Below, in pieces: positions 34,401 through 46,510 of a stretch of DNA of 64,000 bases; position 1 is the first letter of the stretch; the number at the start of each line of letters is the position of its first letter. The notes under the pieces are model-generated. The model ran no database searches, was not told the origin of the DNA, and was given only the letters and a program-made list of their open reading frames with translations. The stretch comes from Boletus sp. NGJ (Eukaryota; Basidiomycota; Agaricomycetes; Boletales; Boletaceae), in contig JAGTXK010000027.1 of the NCBI GenBank assembly GCA_019096195.1, forward strand, positions 496,001 to 560,000, read 5' to 3'. Both the position numbers and the translations under genes were made by a program.

Positions 34401-35983
34401 CAATCCAAGACAGTAGTAACATGTGCGGGTACAGCAACGCTTCGCAACGTTGCCAGCGATACGGAGGTCCGGAATGCACGTTTAGGAACCACAAATCACC
34501 GATACGGAGCGGCTAAAAGTTGTGGTCAGCGCTAACGAAATGAAAAAAAAATGCTAGCGCACCTCTCGGCTGTCCCGCGCGTAGGCGCCCAGCTCGGTCA
34601 TATCAAAGGGTGGGGGGATAATGCTACTGTTGATGCTGTTTGGGGTCGTCGGTGGATTATGACCGTTACCAGAATTCTCCGAAGTGGGTTGCTGGCCCCT
34701 CTCAACCCGTGAGGCACGTCTGCGGAGGCCAAAGCGACCCTCAGACTTTACTACTACGGAAACGGATGACTCAGTAGACGAGTGTGCGGTTTTTCCCGAA
34801 GCTGGTGTACGCTCTTTCCAAGCTTCGACGATATTGCGAACCGACGTGAGGGGAGAACGGGAAGATGTTTGTGGTCGGCGTAAGGGCGAAACTGTCGGCG
34901 AAATACCAGACGAGGTCGCGCTCCTTGCTTCTGCGAAGGTATTGGAAAAGGTGCTCGCGAAATCACTGGGGCTTAGCTGCGTGCCACTCCTGCCAACCGT
35001 CGCCGTTGGCCCTCTAGTGGGTGGTGCCAAAAGAGACGAAGATGACAAGGCATCTGAGGCAGAAGACGCAGAAGAAATGGTCGAACCAGCCTTGCTCTTC
35101 GCCGGGGACGAGGGGCGGGAACCATAGCCGGAGGACGTCCCATAGCCGGTTGTCGTGTACCCATAACCGGTCGTGCTGCTCATGTATGGAGTAGACTGGC
35201 TGTGCGGGAAGAATGGACTGTGGACATGATTGCCCGGCATCGACGACGTACGAGAATGACCGACTGAAGTGTCGGAAGGTGTCGCCCGATCTTCGAAAAA
35301 AGCGATGAGGTCGCCAGTTCTTCTTCCGACTGGCCTGTCGGAGGTCAGATCTGTCACAGATCGACTGTGAAAATGACCAGGGGAAGCGGTACTGATACGA
35401 TGGGCGGAAAGCCGGGGGGCTTCAGGAGTCGGGTTCGCGGATCGAGCACCATCGCGCAGATAGGATATAGGACGTGAAGGGATGTTCTCTGTGCGTTCAG
35501 AGATCGTGCTCAAGCGATTTCCTTCGCGGTTATAGATGGAATATGTATCAAGGCTGGTTGAATATGATGGGGTTGTCCCCGTGTAGGACGACGGTCCGGA
35601 GCCACGCGACCACTCAGTGAGCATGTCCTCGGTACTATCCAGTTCGTTGTCAAGGTCATTCAATGTTGCCTCTACCTCGGCCGTTTCTTCCACGGAGTTT
35701 TCTTCGGTGTACGAATCGTACGAAACGCCCGACCTGGTTGGCGAGACATTCACACGCCGCATCCGCCGATCCGACGTGGCATCCTCGCTGTCTGAGGAAG
35801 CAAGTGGTGTGTCTGGAGTGACTCATCGCATCGAATGAGTACAGCACAACACCGACACGCACCAGAGCTCGTGTAGGAGTATCTTGATGGAGAGAACATG
35901 GATTGTGAGTGAGTAAAGGAGGAAAAAGTTGCGGTCCCAAAGGGAGGGGACCTAGGGTCAGCGCTGGAACTGTAACTAGACAT
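25438..35983 (-). CDS. Giant PH-domain, low-complexity and coiled-coil protein
   Basis: One long gene of about 3000 aa. It starts MSSYSSSADPRSPPFG. A Ser/Thr-rich N-terminus (LIAFFEDRA, IVEAWKERTP) leads to a PH domain near 34530-34100 (IGDLWFLNVHSGPPYRWQRC, ALLYPHMLLLSWIARSGGRG, VERLAAESARERVRWVSAIW). Then come about 900 Ser/Glu-rich residues, short coiled coils, a Pro-rich segment, 26-residue Arg/Asp/Glu tandem repeats and a long coiled coil (AREREALAAEREHERARLDE). The tail contains ELGYLMMMKSKYGPGGEFDP and ends RSPRDSYRG. About a dozen GT-AG introns join these in phase; the exception is a G6/C6 run at 31036 where one base must be skipped. The layout suggests a cortical or septal scaffold recruited by its PH domain; this is inference. 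Confidence 0.72.
27775..28250. repeat. 78-bp coding tandem repeat, about six copies
   Basis: The string GGTCGTCGTCGT recurs at 27811, 27889, 27967, 28045 and 28123, exactly every 78 nt, and as a variant at 28204 (81 nt). In the gene's frame each unit gives 26 residues of the type EPARRRHRRYDDDPEDREGR. Unit length is a multiple of three, so copy-number change keeps the frame. Confidence 0.9.
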
Positions 35984-36091
35984 GGTCAGTACATTGACAA
36001 GGGATATACAAACAGATAGCTGTGGAGGTCAGGAAGGAAACGAGTCAACCAACAGCAGTTTAGGGTAGACTCCCTCGCGGTCGCGTCAAGT

Positions 36092-36097
36092 CACGTG
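36092..36097. promoter_or_regulatory. CACGTG E-box in a divergent promoter
   Basis: Palindromic CACGTG within the 207-nt spacer between the giant PH gene and RBX1, which are transcribed away from each other. It could serve both. Compare the E-box of the F-box gene at 5466. Confidence 0.35.
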
Positions 36098-36190
36098 ATC
36101 GTCCCACACCGCTTAGGTAACCCATTCCCATTACTCCCTGTCTTTGCCGAGCGACACAACGACAAACACCACACCACCATTCAAATATTC

Positions 36191-36888
<698 letters not shown>

Positions 36889-37092
36889 TGATGAGTGGCT
36901 TTCTCGAGCTCTCTCGTCAACTGTGAACCCGAGGTTGCTCTGTAATTTTCCAACCGGACGGAATGAGACGCACAACTAATGTAGTTATTGGTTATACTGT
37001 GTAACGATGCATCGTTACGAATGATCTAAAAGCTTCTTCTTGTGCATGGTCCCACGAGGAGACGAAGTAGCACACATCGATAAAAGTGTCCT

Positions 37093-38298
37093 TCATAACC
37101 GTAACTCATTCTCTAGCTGCCAGGAGCGTGCCGACAACATCCGTTTGAGCTCTTCTCGTAGTACCTGATCTTGAAGAGGAAAAATTGGCCATGACTTTTC
37201 CCATCTCTCCTTGAGTAGCAAACTCCAATTTGGCGACGGCGTCGATAAAATATGAGAGAAGTCTTTCACATCAAAATGCTGGCTATTCTGTGGTTACGGA
37301 CCCCATATCAAGGTCACTCGATCGCTGATTAGAAGATGGAAAACGGGCGGCTAACCTGGAGGGACCCTCCACGCACAAGACTACTTGGGTAGATTGCAAA
37401 TCGAATACCCGAGCAGTGCTCGATGATCGGGTCTGATACGCTTTCAAGATACACATCGACTGCCGTCGAGTTGTGCATACGGAACTAGGGGAGCGACGGT
37501 CAATCGAAAGCAATGAGAAACGAGAAACATTTTTTATTTTACCTGATGACAGCCAATCACGATCACGCATTCCGACAAGTCGTAAAGAATGATACTACCG
37601 GCGATCTGTGGTAACAAAATGACGGATCTAAAAACCCGCTGTACATGGAGCGCAGTCATTTTCCTGTGATCGTTGTCGCTGGCGAGCAAATTCACAATGC
37701 AGTTATCAACATCGGATATCGAAACTTCTGCTGAGGAGTTAGGAGAGTGAATATCGAGGATGGTCAAGTAGCGATGAGAGAACGTGGCCAAGGTCTTCGC
37801 AGACTCGATCAGGGTTGAGTGTGACTGTGTGAGAGGAGGTCCGACGACCAATCCATGCTCAGTTGACGGCTTCGTTTTCGTGACCTTTCGCTTGAACGAA
37901 AACCTCGGCGCACAAGCTGAAGCCCCGCGAAGCTCTTCAATACTCTTCTCCAGTGTCTTGAGTTGCTGTCTGATAGGATGACTGGAAAACCGACCGTCGA
38001 GATAGGGCACGACGTACGCGTTCGCACTGCCTCTGATCATAACTCGGCAGACTCCCAGTCGCATCACTGAGGCTTTTAGTCAAACGTGAGAGATCCGATG
38101 TTACAGCCTGCATCGCAACTGGAGGAACATCAAGGCCGCTTTTCAGTGCATCCAGCCGGGATGCCAGTTCTACAGACTCCTGCGTTAGATTGCAATGGTA
38201 GGTGTAGTCAGGGAAAGAGCACACGTACCAGAGACGGTCGCGTTGAAATTCACGTAGAATTTCTGTGCGAAGGTCCACTTGGGTTCAGAGCCAGACAT
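37093..38298 (-). CDS. Tubulin-binding cofactor C
   Basis: The first exon starts MSGSEPKWTFAQKFYVNFNA. In-phase introns lead to the helical N-terminal domain (ELASRLDALKSGLDVPP, SLPSYDQRQCERQLKTLEKS). The C-CAP/cofactor C beta-helix domain follows (ALHVQRVFRSVILLPQIAGS, then QFRMHNSTAVDVYLESVSDP and IEHCSGIRFA). The last exon encodes FDVKDFSHILSTPSPNWSLL, the conserved end of the domain, and the stop is at 37093. TBCC activates GTP hydrolysis by tubulin in the folding supercomplex; the catalytic Arg region QxRxHxS is present. It is convergent with RBX1, 295 nt apart. Confidence 0.88.
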
Positions 38299-38808
38299 CG
38301 CTAACAAGAGCGACGATGACGAGCGGTATGAAAGAGCTTTTGGACGTCACTATCAGCTAGCTACTCACCGAGGACTGAGGACTGGCAACTCGAGTGGTTA
38401 CGTTTCCACGTTGTAAGGATGGTGGCAGTAGTGACGTGATATTACAGTACAGTAAAGTTCTTCGCCTAGAATCCTATTGTGACTACAGTACTTACTATTG
38501 GGACACTGCCCTTGCGCCAAGGCCCTGGAGTTCAATATCTCGTAAGACGAGAAAGGCGCGGGGTGACTTAGAACACACAGACGGGTCCCTTGTGAGGGCC
38601 GGGGACGACGACTTCGATTATTTTATCCCCTCAGTACAGGCCGAGCTATATACTATCGCACTATTGCAGATGGACGACTCAGATGTATAATCCGAATCTA
38701 ATGCCGCCCGAGGCCGAGCTTGGCTTGCGTATGTTTACCCTAATGGGTGGTCGTTATCCTCCAACACAATAACATGAGGCAACGGTACTCCCGGCCCACC
38801 TTGTCACA
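38299..38808. other. Divergent spacer, no gene seen
   Basis: Lies between the TBCC start and the first Cys-rich gene. A 98-codon open frame at 38394 has no splice or family support. Confidence 0.35.
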
Positions 38809-39246
38809 ATGGCCGAAGCCGACGCTGGTATTGCTGCCTGCTGTGGTTGGTGACTATTCATTCATCCAAGGCGGCCCTAATCATAACTAAGATACCTTTT
38901 TTGAGGTCTCTGCGCCTACTCGGCTCTTGCAAATTGGTGTATCATTCGTGAGTTCGGACTTCCCCCGCCTCAGGCTAATGTCGCGACTCGCTGATACTGA
39001 ACGCACATTATTTGTCACATTCATGCAGATCCTTTTGGTGCTGATGTGCGCTGCGGCGGTGGCCCACGAGGGTGTTGCGGTAGTTGCTGCGACTCTTCAT
39101 TCAACGAGGACAACTTTGACGAACGGATGAAGAAGGAACAAGCAAGGAATGGTGCTAATGCAGAACCTGTCGGCTCTCAACCTGTACCATCGCATGTCAT
39201 GTGTCAAGTTACAAGCGATCCAAAATCCACCAATGTGGAGGCTTAA
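38809..39246 (+). CDS. Small Cys-rich protein, copy A
   Basis: Three exons give about 98 aa. It begins MAEADAGIAACCGLCAYSAL, continues NWCIIHPFGADVRCGGG, then PRGCCGSCCDSSFNEDNFDE and a polar tail to TAA at 39246. Cysteines come in CC pairs (ACCGLC, GCCGSCC) reminiscent of palmitoylated CYSTM/PLAC8-like membrane-edge proteins, but there is no signal peptide. I recall similar small proteins in other mushrooms with no function. A related copy follows 450 nt downstream on the same strand, so this looks like a tandem duplication. Introns sit at matching positions in both. Confidence 0.62.
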
Positions 39247-39684
39247 CGACTAGTGGGCATACTTGTCCGACTTCGCATTCACTCACCTACAATTTTCAAT
39301 TAGATACATAGTTCTTCGATTTCGATATGTACACGTTTTTGTTCTTGAACATAGGTGAAAAGTAATCAACTCTCGGAGATACGGAGTTGTGTGGGTGTCA
39401 CAAGGTTATGCAACACGAATTTTACTCAGCGGTCCAGAGCATCTACCACGAGTCAAATACCACAAGTATGACACGACGCACGGGGATCCGAGCGGCGAAA
39501 CTATACAATGGAAACCAGGGCCGTTTAGCACTCACTGGAGTTTTCCGACAACCCTTCATCTCACCCAGAATCACCTCTAACGTTCTTGACGGGACACGAC
39601 GAGTCAGCCTGCAAGAATTCTAGGCATTGTCTGTTGAATTGCTGTGAGACTGTGGAACCTCCTGTCCAATGACCGTCTTCCAAA
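39247..39684. other. Spacer between the Cys-rich copies
   Basis: No supported gene; part of it may contain the altered first exon of copy B. Confidence 0.3.
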
Positions 39685-40164
39685 ATGACCATTCTTCCTC
39701 AGGTCTTGTCATTGCTTCAACATCCAACTCATTGTGCAGTCTGTGTTCGTCCTCGAGACCTCACATATTGCGTGCTTCTCATTCCGCCCATGGGACTGTC
39801 CCCACCACTAATAGGCCCTTTCGGATTTCATAGAACATGTTGCAGCGACCAAGGATATTGTGGTAGTTGCCACAGGGATTCATTCGACGAGAAGTACTTT
39901 GATAAACAAATACAGAGGGAATGGGACGCACCAGGGACAAAACGGTTTACACGATCATCAAGCCCCGTGGAGACAGAACCAGGGTCTACAGGTAGCATGA
40001 CCGTGGACGAATCGTCCGGACGGCCTGGACCTATGTCGACAGCGATGACCATGCTAAAATCGGTGGGCCGCCGTGATGGACAGGTGTCAGTCTCTTCTTT
40101 CACGAGTACTAATAGATGTGTTCGTTTGGAAGACATTACCTGGGCAATGCGGTTTCGACATTGA
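39685..40164 (+). CDS. Small Cys-rich protein, copy B (5' part uncertain)
   Basis: The exon from about 39811 reads GPFGFHRTCCSDQGYCGSCH and DSFDEKYFDKQIQREW, aligning with HPFGADVRCGG, GCCGSCC and SSFNEDNFDERMKKEQ of copy A. Its acceptor (ACTAATAG) sits where copy A has CATGCAG. A preceding exon near 39704-39740 also aligns weakly. The first exon was not found, so the start at 39685 is only the continuous frame. The C-terminal tail is Ser/Thr rich. It may be a working divergent paralogue or one that has lost its 5' end. Confidence 0.42.
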   Translation: MTILPQVLSLLQHPTHCAVCVRPRDLTYCVLLIPPMGLSPPLIGPFGFHRTCCSDQGYCGSCHRDSFDEKYFDKQIQREWDAPGTKRFTRSSSPVETEPGSTGSMTVDESSGRPGPMSTAMTMLKSVGRRDGQVSVSSFTSTNRCVRLEDITWAMRFRH

Positions 40165-41068
40165 GCGACTCGGACTTATGATGCTCGCCGAACATTGGTT
40201 TTCTATATGTATCCCAATGGTAATCATGATGGACGAGGGCGGGGGATCAAGCTGATTGAATCCATTAGTATTGGGCTTGGGTCGAACCTTCACCATTCAT
40301 TCGAGTGCTTCAGAAGCCTCCACAATTTTCTGAAAGGCACACACTTAATTGGTGAAAGTTCATCACCCATGTCAATCTGCTTATCGCGAAGTCTGAAAAT
40401 GATCTTGGCGCACTGCTTCGAGTGCCTTGCGACAGAATACGGGTAACAACCGACGGTACAACTGCTGGCGCCGGTGGGAACACTAGCAATAAAATCGATT
40501 TTATGCCAGCACAACCCACACTACCTGAAATAGTCACAATGATCAATAGCACGGAGCAAAGCACACCGCCTTGAAACTTGAAATAAACTGTCAAATATCA
40601 TATACCCAAACTCGGATAAGTTTCGCAATAAAAGTGAGCGGAACTAAATTTGTAATTTAATTTAGGTTTGGCCTCACATTTAGGTTGGTCCCAAACATGC
40701 CAGACCTGTGGTATATGTAGGTGTTTCCAGTATTTCCCGAGTTGGTTTCAGAGATTTTGCATCCATAACTCATCCCATTTACAATATGTTTGAGGCGGAT
40801 GTGAGGAAGGCATGGGAAGAGAGAACCCAATCGTTGCGGCTTTGTTGGACCTCCCCGTATACCCTGAGGCCTACCCTGGTATCGGCATTAGGTGTGCGGT
40901 GCCCCCCGATCTTACTTATTTAGCCGCAGCAACCCCATTAATTCGGCCGAGCTTTACTCATGCGATGTTTGTCCTGAGAGGAACATCATTTGGAAATGCA
41001 GTAGTGCAGGTTCGTTTATCACTGGGACCAATCGTATCGATCTACACCATTAACTTCTTTCCTCGACT
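40165..41068. other. Spacer before the Zn2Cys6 gene
   Basis: No supported gene. Contains the second copy of the 22-nt motif and the promoter of the transcription factor. Confidence 0.35.
40666..40687 (+). repeat. Shared 22-nt motif, copy 2
   Basis: GTTTGGCCTCACATTTAGGTTG, differing at one base from 19442-19463; T/A-rich sequence with AATTTA lies just upstream in both copies. Confidence 0.4.
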
Positions 41069-44066
41069 ATGAGCCTCAGCAAGGAGAGAAAGCGCACCAG
41101 GGGCGAAGTTGCTTGCGCGGAATGTCGTAGGTACGCTCCACTGGCAACTCTTTCCGGACATGACACTAATCCCCCTTCAACTTTGGTAGGTCGAAAGCTC
41201 GATGTGACAAGCGAGGTACTATCCAAACCATACTTATCGGTTAGCTAGTCTGTCAAGTTGCTGATTTCGCTGTGTAGTGCCCTGCTCGACATGCATCAAG
41301 AGAGGATGTGATATATTGTGCCCCAACGGTGGGTCTTTGGGATGCAGGGTAGTTTCTAGCATCAACCTCACGACCTTTCTCTAGGTACGATTCCACCCGG
41401 GGAAGGCAGTCGGTGCGTTTTCATACTGTGCACCGGGTGCATTATTATTTACCTTTTTTTTTCGTCTGGCAGCTTCGTTAGCACCGCTGAGGAATTCCTG
41501 CGTCGAAAAATCGTCAAGATGGAAGAGCACATGCATTCGCTCGAAGACGCATTATTTATCATCCAAGGCTCTACGTCGTGTAAGCCATACCCACTACCGA
41601 GCGAACCATGGCCAAACAAAGAGGTGGAACGGACGCCCGAAGTCGAGCAGGCTCCGGTCACGGGCAACGAGTTCGCAAAATATGGTCTCGCTGACGTTCT
41701 CGGTTCTCTATACGTCGATGAGAACCCACTATCTGACCTAGCACTTTTCGGAGGAGATTCTGGTAGTTCAGAGGTATGGATCTGAAATCCAACACTTCAG
41801 TTCGAGTATCTCATCTAGAGCTTCTATGTTGTCCAGAGTCTTCTACTTGTGGGTACTTGTGCCCGACCCCGCATATTTGTGTGTTGACTTTTTGCACTGG
41901 CAGCAAGCAAAAGCGTTTGTGGCGGAATCCTCTTCTCTGGCCAACCATACAGAGGAGGTCGATTCCTCCCACCTCCCCTCAGAAATCAACATATTCTATC
42001 AGGCGTTTCCTTTTACACCACCCGGAATCCCGACAGAGCCTGTGCAATATTTGATAGAATCCTATCTTCCGCCACTCCCTCGCGCAGCGGCTTTGTTCGA
42101 GACTTTTTTGCAATCCATGTCCTGGATGTTCAGCATAGTATCGCGGAAACACGTCCAGGGTGAATTGATCCCTGCGGTCTACGGATTTGCAAGCGGGCAG
42201 GCCCCAACACAACCGAGGTCCTATGGGCCACACGATATTGCTCTTCTTTTCATTGTCTTCGCAATTGGCGCGCTCGTGGATCCCTCACTTCCACCATACA
42301 ACGTAGAGGGTCAGCACTATCATATACTGTCGCGAGCTGCCATGTGCTTGCAGCCGGTCTTCATGCAGCGCTCTGTGGTGACAGTAAAGACGTTGAATCT
42401 GATGAGTATATACAACGGCATGTGTGGGATCGAAAGCAAGCTAGAAAATTCGTTTTCTTTGATGAACCTCGCTGCCCAGGTTGCCCTCCAGGTACGGCTC
42501 CTCCACCGTCACATATTTGAGACTCAAAGAAGCACCAGACAGGCTTTCGTGCGCTATGGTTTATCCTTACTCACCTGAATGGAAGACTGAGCATGTCTTG
42601 TAGATAAAGATCCATCAATATGGGGAATCACGGGCAGGGAAGCATACGATCGACGGACGTACTTCTGGTGTGTAAGCATTCTGACAAGATCAACTTCCTC
42701 GTTCATGGAAATACCAGGAGTCTTCTGAACGGAACATTGTGGCAAGTAGGTGGTACATACTACCGCATTGATCTGCACTGAAGGGGTGATCTCTTAGAGC
42801 CTGGTTGCTGGCCGACCGCCAGTAATTATACCTTCCTTAATCGACTGTTACATGCCAACCGTGGAAGAAGAAGATATGTACCAATCGGGTGAGATACCAT
42901 TAGGCTGTAAGTGCATTTTCCTGTCCCCAGGATCCCTGATATCAATTCGCCTGCAAAGTCGGAATCTGGAGCTTTAGCTTTACCATCAAATGCTTGGTTC
43001 CCGTCGTGGAGGCTACTCAGGGTGCACGTCCTCCTAGTTACGACACTATTCTCGCACTGGATTGCAAGATTCGCGAATTTTCAGTGCCGCAAGCGTCAAG
43101 TAACAGACAAATCTCAGGGCAAATGCAAGCCTTCGTGAGAAATCAGCTACGAGAGCTCGGTGAGTCGATTCATTTGTGTTTCCCTGCTGGAAGAAAACTA
43201 ACAGTCTTGAAACAGCATTGCTCTTCCTGCATCGAGGTTTCTTTGTACAAGCTTTGGCAGATTTCCCTTACGATCCGTTGAGAAGTCCCCTTCGTCAGTC
43301 CTTTCTAACTGCCTATCAAAGCGCAATCGGGGTTCTCGATGCAACTCGGAAGCAGTTTGCGCGTCAGCCGACGCTGTGCGCTCGTGTGTGGCGCCTTTGG
43401 TCGTTCGCGTTCTCTGCTGCGGTTCGCGGGGTACTGTCATAACCCAAGTATTCGCTTTCTGATCCCCATTCGTGCATAGATCACCGTTGCCACCGTTTCT
43501 ATAACGCGTTTGTCGATAAAGCTCGAACCAGAACCGTTCGAACAACTCGAGCTTGCATGCATGCTCTTCCGTGATGCAGCACGCACGAGCGTCCGAGCAC
43601 AAAAGGCCTTGGTACGTACCTACGCCTTCGAAATTCCACTGTAATTGATGGGTTTTGCTAGCCTATCCTATTGCGCCTGCGTCAAGAAGCAACGGAGATT
43701 CGACTCGAAACTCCACAGGGCGGGTCTGGAAAGGCAGACAGCCCACCAGAAAGCCACTATCACTGGGGAGCCCGTGATGGTCACGGAGCATCCGTGGACC
43801 CGCCATGGCTCCCCACTCAACACCCAACCCCAAGCATGCCTCATTCCGGAGCTCCCTCAGCACCCTCCAGCAAGTACATGCGAGCCTTTCCGGTGCCTGT
43901 TGTACATCTGCCACTCGCAAAATTCGGTGAACCTGAGAAAGAACCGTACGCGGGTGCGGTTAGAGTACCTCCTGAATGGCAGGGTCTTTACTGCGAAATA
44001 CCATCGACAAGCCTTGGGTCGCACGATATACCTGGTGCGCTCCACGCCAGTCATACTTCTGCATAA
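41069..44066 (+). CDS. Zn2Cys6 (Gal4-type) transcription factor with fungal_trans domain
   Basis: It begins MSLSKERKRTRGEVACAECR. Splicing completes the binuclear cluster (CAECRRSKARCDKRVPCSTC, IKRGCDILC), followed by a short coiled coil (EEFLRRKIVKMEEHMHSLED). The middle homology region is clear: ALFETFLQSMSWMFSIVSRK, HDIALLFIVFAIGALVDPSL, TLNLMSIYNGMCGIESKLEN, LHHKDPSIWGITGREAYDRR, LWQSLVAGRPPVIIPSLIDC. After that come PSYDTILALDCKIREF and ALLFLHRGFFVQALADFPYD. About nine introns join in phase, so the gene appears intact. The junction near 41775 is the least certain. The family binds CGG triplets and activates metabolic or developmental genes; the target is unknown. Confidence 0.82.
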
Positions 44067-45479
44067 GGGGTCGCATTGGAAGACTAGTGGACGTCTTTTA
44101 CGTACGACCGCGCTGGAACGCACCTGCACTTTCATCCACCCTGACACGCGTTTACTCTCTGTACCACTTTTAGGCATAAGCGAATGGAGATATTATCAGG
44201 ATTCCCGGACACGACCAAACGCCACTTGTTTGTGTAGTACAAACCCGCCAGCTGCAGGCGGGCCCGACCGTGTTTCTATTTTTCCGCGGTCGGCAGCTGC
44301 TTACTCTTCCTCCAAGTTACTGACTAATGTTAATGAGGGGTCGCCTGGTTAGGAATTCTTCCGCGATCGTCGGCCAACTCTCAAAGTCCACTCCAAAGGC
44401 ACAAGCCATGACTCTTCGACACGTTGCATTGACGTGACGGAGGCACAACGAGGACTACGAGGACTTACCAAATTCACTAGTGGCGCACGTCAAACCACAA
44501 TATTACTAGGTGCGTACAATTATCAATTCGGTTATGGTCGACACTACTATTCGCAAGGCATCCGACCATCGGACATGTACTTGCGAAACCTAGCCGAAAT
44601 CGCAGACTGGTTGCCATACTACTATGGATTGATCGGATCGAAACGGTTGGGTGAAAAAGTCCGTGGTTCGCTCGTACGACACACGGTCAGCAAGTTTCTA
44701 TCATGCAGCGGCGTCTCTCCCCACACAGGGTTCCGGGATGGATGTTGCACGATCGCCGGTTCATGAGCGGGATCTTGTGATTGCGTTTTGGTCTCTGGCG
44801 ACGCTGCGCGATTGCACTCTCCGAATATGACCTTGGCGGTAAAGTCGGCGGTTCGTCGCCTCAGAACTAGGGGTCGCTCTAAGAAGCGAACTGGTTATCT
44901 TATAAATTCAGTCAGTGTCCTTATCACGGCTAGACGGGGACTTTGCTGACAATGCTGAGCGCTGAGCCCCGATTTCCGAGCGTCGGCTTCAATCTAGTGG
45001 CGTCACGAGTCAGCTGAATGTAAAGTATGCTACTCTTCTGGGAAACCACTCATAACTGACATGATCGCCTAATAGGTAAGTATTCCGTACGCCGAACCTC
45101 TTGTTGGCAGTCAACGCTTTTTAGGGTGACCGTGCCTTTGGACACACGTGATTTTTTTTTTTTTTTTTTGCTTCGAGGGTACAAAGTTAGCTAAATATCT
45201 ATCAGCAAGAAGGCCGACAGTAGGCCAGTTGTCAACCCTATTATACCGAATGCGTAAGTAGTTCCCCAGCACGATGCATATCCGCTGAAGATCTCAGCCG
45301 GAGACGCTGGTGACACTGGACTAGACTCTAGACTGTCTCAAGGTCAACGCGCGTCAAGGAACTGTAAGACCTTGAAGTTGACTCAAATGTATCATGTCAT
45401 CAAGTCCCTGTATGCTATCTCCACGGACTCAGAGATGACTCGTTCCGATCTCTGAAACAATACTAATATACCAACCTTT
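44067..45479. other. Gene-poor, decayed stretch
   Basis: A 110-codon frame at 44434 has no family or splice support. A run of 18 T lies near 45151. The right part probably held the 5' end of the esterase relic that follows. Confidence 0.35.
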
Positions 45480-46510
45480 GTCCCAAGGTTACGTCCGTGG
45501 CAACCCGAGGGACTGGCCATTTGATAGTTAGATCCACCAGAGCTCCAACGTCGTTGTGGTGTCCATGTACTACCGCTTCATTTCCTTGCGACATCAAAGT
45601 TCACGGATCCAACGTATATTGGTGACTTCAACACTGGAATCCAGGACCAAACTCCAAGCGCTTCGATGGGTTAACCAGCATAACGACGACTTCGGCGGTA
45701 GCCTAAAACCGTTTGAAGATCAACAGCCATAGTCCAAGTGGCGCCTCTGCCAACTGCGCATGGTCCGAGTCGCCAATCAAAGGACGATAAATATTCCATG
45801 GCGCTATTGCGCAGAGCGTCCTCAGGATTCCAGTGTCACTCCTGACGTTACAGCTAGTTCGTATGAGCGCTTACTCAGATGCTGTTTCTTGGCGCTTGCC
45901 AACTAGGTGCTCGTCCTCCACACTTTCAATTTTATTCGTCATACGCTGGTTGCGGTATGACAAGGGTCTGATAGGCGAACAAATGGCATATCTGCGAAAT
46001 GCGAATGTCAGCACTATGCTGGCTAGAGCACAGGATGTCGCCGCCCAGGGAAATCGTGAGTAGCCCATGGCAAGAGCATGAGACCGTTGGACGCCACGTT
46101 CACATCTCAAGGGTAGCGGGCTCTCCATCCTATCGTGAGGGTTTCCTGTTCCCTGGATACCTTGCACTACAGCAGTTCCATATGTGTCGAATCGCGAATG
46201 ACTTCTGTTGTAAGCTTAAGTTTCCTGTATTTTATCCGTACCTTATCATGACATGCAGCCCTACCTCCAACGAGGCCCTTTCTGGATGAACTAACATTTC
46301 CGTAGTCTTTTCCTGTGCTCCATGAAACGGATATACAGGCACTCTTGGCAATGTACACCCTGACCGACCATGACTCACCTAGTCAGCGGTTCCAGGTGGC
46401 GACCGAAGAGCCTGATGTGATCTCCGGCGCAAGTTATAGAATCACACGCACTCACACTCTACGCTCACCTCTCTGCCCTGACTCGCTCTCGCGCACTGCG
46501 CCAGCGTGAG
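45480..46510 (+). pseudogene. Second decayed type-B carboxylesterase
   Basis: Fragments in order and in changing frames: SSNVVVVSMYYRFISL near 45540, LQALRWVNQHNDDFGG near 45655, IFHGAIAQSVLRIPV near 45795, AYLRNANVSTMLARAQDVA near 45985, and LHETDIQALLAMYTL with DHDSPSQRFQVATEE near 46320-46410. These match the second half of the family and show a different preserved part from the 7.5 kb relic. Stops and frame changes break it throughout. It is closest to mushroom carboxylesterases with the GAIxQS motif. Confidence 0.6.

Noticed and set aside
40310-40594. Apparent secreted peptide on the minus strand with a hydrophobic start
   Set aside because: The frame has no ATG at its start (TTG only) and no conserved cysteines or splice support.
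44434-44766. 110-codon plus-strand frame with Tyr/Gly-rich start
   Set aside because: It lies in decayed DNA, matches no family and lacks flanking splice signals.
45151-45170. Run of 18 T as a possible retroposon poly(A) tail
   Set aside because: No flanking target-site duplication or adjacent processed gene copy was visible.
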